Shown here: positions 61,972 to 64,000 of the stretch, one piece after another
Layout of the letters: the number at the start of each line of letters is the position of its first letter
How positions within the stretch are numbered: position 1 is the first letter of the stretch
NCBI RefSeq assembly: GCF_052857255.1
Contig: NC_135502.1
Coordinates: 190,723,257 to 190,787,256 of the forward strand
DNA length: 64,000 nt
Source of the DNA: Amblyomma americanum
Taxonomy: Eukaryota; Arthropoda; Arachnida; Ixodida; Ixodidae
Reading direction: 5' to 3'
Position numbers and translations under genes: made by a program
The notes under the pieces: model-generated
The model's database searches: none
Told to the model about the DNA's origin: nothing
Seen by the model: the letters and a program-made list of their open reading frames with translations, nothing else

Positions 61972-64000
61972 TTCACTCGAGCAATGCTGCCTGGTAGAAC
62001 GAAGCCAAGAACCTGAACCAAAAAGATGAAATGGTTCCTCAACATAACCTCTCTCAGGGTTCAACCACGCCCAGTTCAAAAGAACGAAGCGTGACTAGAT
62101 TTATAGCAGTGTGACGTCAATGTTCCAGCAGCTGCCGATGTTACGCTGGAGGACGTGAACAGTGGTGCATCGGTTCTACACGTGCTGATGCCGTGTTGCT
62201 CGATGTTCCCTGTAGCGTAGTAACTCTCCGTAATACAGTATTTCAGCGTTTTCAGTTATCTGTCATAAATGCAGGTGTTCACTCGAGCAATTCAGCCTGG
62301 TAGAATGAAGCCAAGAACCTGAACCAAAAAGACGAAATGGTTTCTCAAAATCACCTCGCTCAGAGTGCCACCATGCCTTGTGATAAAGAACGAAACGTGA
62401 CTCGATTTAAAGAAGTGTGACGTCAATGTTCCAGCAGCTGCCGAAGTTACGCTGGGGGCCGTGAACAGTGGTGGATCGGTTCCACAGGTGCTGATGCCGT
62501 GTTGCTCGATGTCCCTTGCAGCGTCGTAACTGTCGATAATAAAGTAATTCAGCGTTTTCAGGTCGCTGTCGTAAATGCAGGTGTTCACTCGAGCAATGCA
62601 GTCTGGTAGAACGAAGCCAAGAACCTGTACCAAAAAGACGAAATGGTTCCTCAAGATCTCCTCTCTCAGGGTGCAACCACGCCCAGTTCAAAAGAACGAA
62701 GCGTGAGTAGATTTATAGCAGTGCGACGTCAATGTTCCAGCAGCTGCCGATGTTACGCTGGAGGACGTGAACAGTGGTGAATCGGTTCCACACGTGCTGA
62801 TGCCGTGTTGCTCTATGTTCCTTGTAGCGTCGTAACCCTTGGTATTACAGTATTTCAGCGTTATCAGGTCGCTGTCTTAAATGCAGGTGTTCTCTCGAGC
62901 AATGCAGCCTTGTAGAAGGAAGACAAGAACCTGTACCAAAAAGACTAAATGGTTCCATAATATCATCTCGCTCAGGGTTCAACCACGCCCAGTTCAAAAG
63001 AACGAAGCGCGACTAGATTTATAGCAGTGTGACGTCAATGTTCCAGCAGCTGCCGATGTTACGCTTGAGGACGTGAACAGTGGTGAATCGGTTCCACACG
63101 TGCTGATGCCGTGTTGCTCGATGTTCCCTGTAGCGTCGTAACTCTCCGTAATACAGTATTTCAGCGTTTTCAGTTAGCTGTCATAAATGCAGGTGTTCAC
63201 TCGAGCAATGCAGCCTGGTAGAATGAAGCCAAGAACCTGAACCAAAAAGACGAAATGGTTTCTCAAAATCACCTCGCTCAGAGTGCCACCATGCCTTGTG
63301 CCAAAGAACGAAACGTGACTCGATTTAAAGAAGTGTGACGTCAATGTTCCAGCAGCTGCCGAAGTTACGCTGGGGGCCGTGAACAGTGGTGGATCGGTTC
63401 CACAGGTGCTGATGCCGTGTTGCTCGATGTCCCTTGCAGCGTCGTAACTGTCGATAATACAGTAATTCAGCGTTATCAGGTCGCTGTCTTATATGCAGGT
63501 GCTCACTCGAGCAGTGGAGCCTGGTAGAACGAAGCCAAGAACCTGAAAAAAAAAGACGAAATGGTTCCTCAACATTCCCTCACTCAGGGTGCCACCATGC
63601 CCAGTGCCAAAGAACGAAGCGTGACTCGATTTAATGGATTATGACGCCAATGTTGCAGCAGCTGCCGATGTTACTATGGGGATCTTGAACAGTGGTGGGT
63701 GGGTTCCACAGGTGCTGATACCGTGTTCCTCGATGCTCCTTGTAGCGTCGCAACTCTCGGTATTAGAGTAATTCAGCGTTTTCAGGTCGCTGTCGTAAAT
63801 GCAGGTGTTCACTCGAGCAATGCAGCCTGGTAGAACGAAGCCAAGAACCTGAACCAAAAAGACAAAATGGTTCCTCAACATCCCCTCACTCAGGGTACCA
63901 CCATGCCCAGTGCCAAAGAACGAAGCGTGGCTCGATTTAATGGAGTACGACGTCAATGTTGCAGCAGCTGCCGATGGTACTACGGGGATCTTGAACAGTG
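61972..64000. repeat. 7-monomer higher-order repeat, copy 3 (cut by the window end)
   Basis: The first 2,029 bp of a further 2,141-bp unit, with a few point differences from copy 2 (for example GTTATCTGTCATAAATG against GTTAGCTGTCATAAATG). The regular HOR therefore probably continues beyond the window. Confidence 0.88.

Larger units (their letters stand above)
50527..64000. repeat. 306-bp satellite array, right part
   Basis: The same satellite in the same orientation resumes immediately after the retrotransposon and runs off the window. The first bases, ACGCTGGGAGCC, continue exactly the monomer that was cut at 47,593. Monomers here more often carry the GACTAGATTTATAG and GTTCCAGCAGCTGCC variants. 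Short HORs of 3, 4 and 7 monomers replace the 44-monomer HOR of the left part. Confidence 0.97.

Noticed and set aside
1..64000. rDNA spacer or telomeric repeat
   Set aside because: No rRNA gene sequence, promoter repeats of an rDNA type, or short telomeric motif arrays were seen.

Overview
The window is almost entirely one tandem satellite with a monomer of about 306 bp. It fills 1-47,593 and 50,527-64,000, roughly 200 monomers. The only other sequence is a single retrotransposon insertion of about 2.93 kb at 47,594-50,526. I see no host gene, tRNA, rRNA or CRISPR array. A megasatellite interrupted by a non-LTR (LINE) reverse transcriptase means a eukaryotic nuclear genome. The reverse transcriptase resembles the CR1/L2/Jockey-like elements that are abundant in ticks and other arthropods, so I favour an arachnid, probably a tick. 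That assignment comes from remembered family resemblance, not from a search.

The satellite is organised into higher-order repeats (HORs). The main HOR is about 13.4 kb, roughly 44 monomers. It is seen as copy alpha (16,571-30,297), copy beta (30,298-43,732) and a partial copy gamma (43,733 to about 46,760). To the left, 11,517-16,570 is a contracted version of the right half of the same HOR. The stretches 6,838-8,340 and 8,341-10,812 are further duplicates of 10,803-12,305 and 13,833-16,304. The far left (1-6,510) is a mosaic of older duplications. To the right of the insertion the array is more diverged, with 3- to 4-monomer (917-1,224 bp) periodicity at 50,527-57,689. From 57,690 to the window end it becomes a regular 7-monomer HOR of 2,141 bp. 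Most monomers carry the palindrome TGACGTCA next to CAGCTG.

The retrotransposon reads on the minus strand. It has a (TTTA)n-type tail at 47,594-47,621, a short 3' region with a hairpin, and a 752-codon open frame holding the end of an endonuclease and a complete-looking reverse transcriptase. Its 5' end is replaced by a 472-bp segment in the opposite orientation. This segment consists of an exactly repeated 139-bp sequence on either side of a promoter-like sequence (CCAAT, TGACGTCA, TATA, initiator). The inner edge falls exactly on the predicted +1 base, and the outer edge shares ACG with the target. This is what twin-priming inversion of a LINE with tandem promoter units would leave. The uninterrupted version of the target is visible at 16,299/16,300. 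It shows that the insertion made neither a target duplication nor a deletion.

Many open frames of 60-276 codons can be drawn in the satellite. I treat them as by-products of a stop-poor 306-bp (3 x 102) monomer and not as genes.
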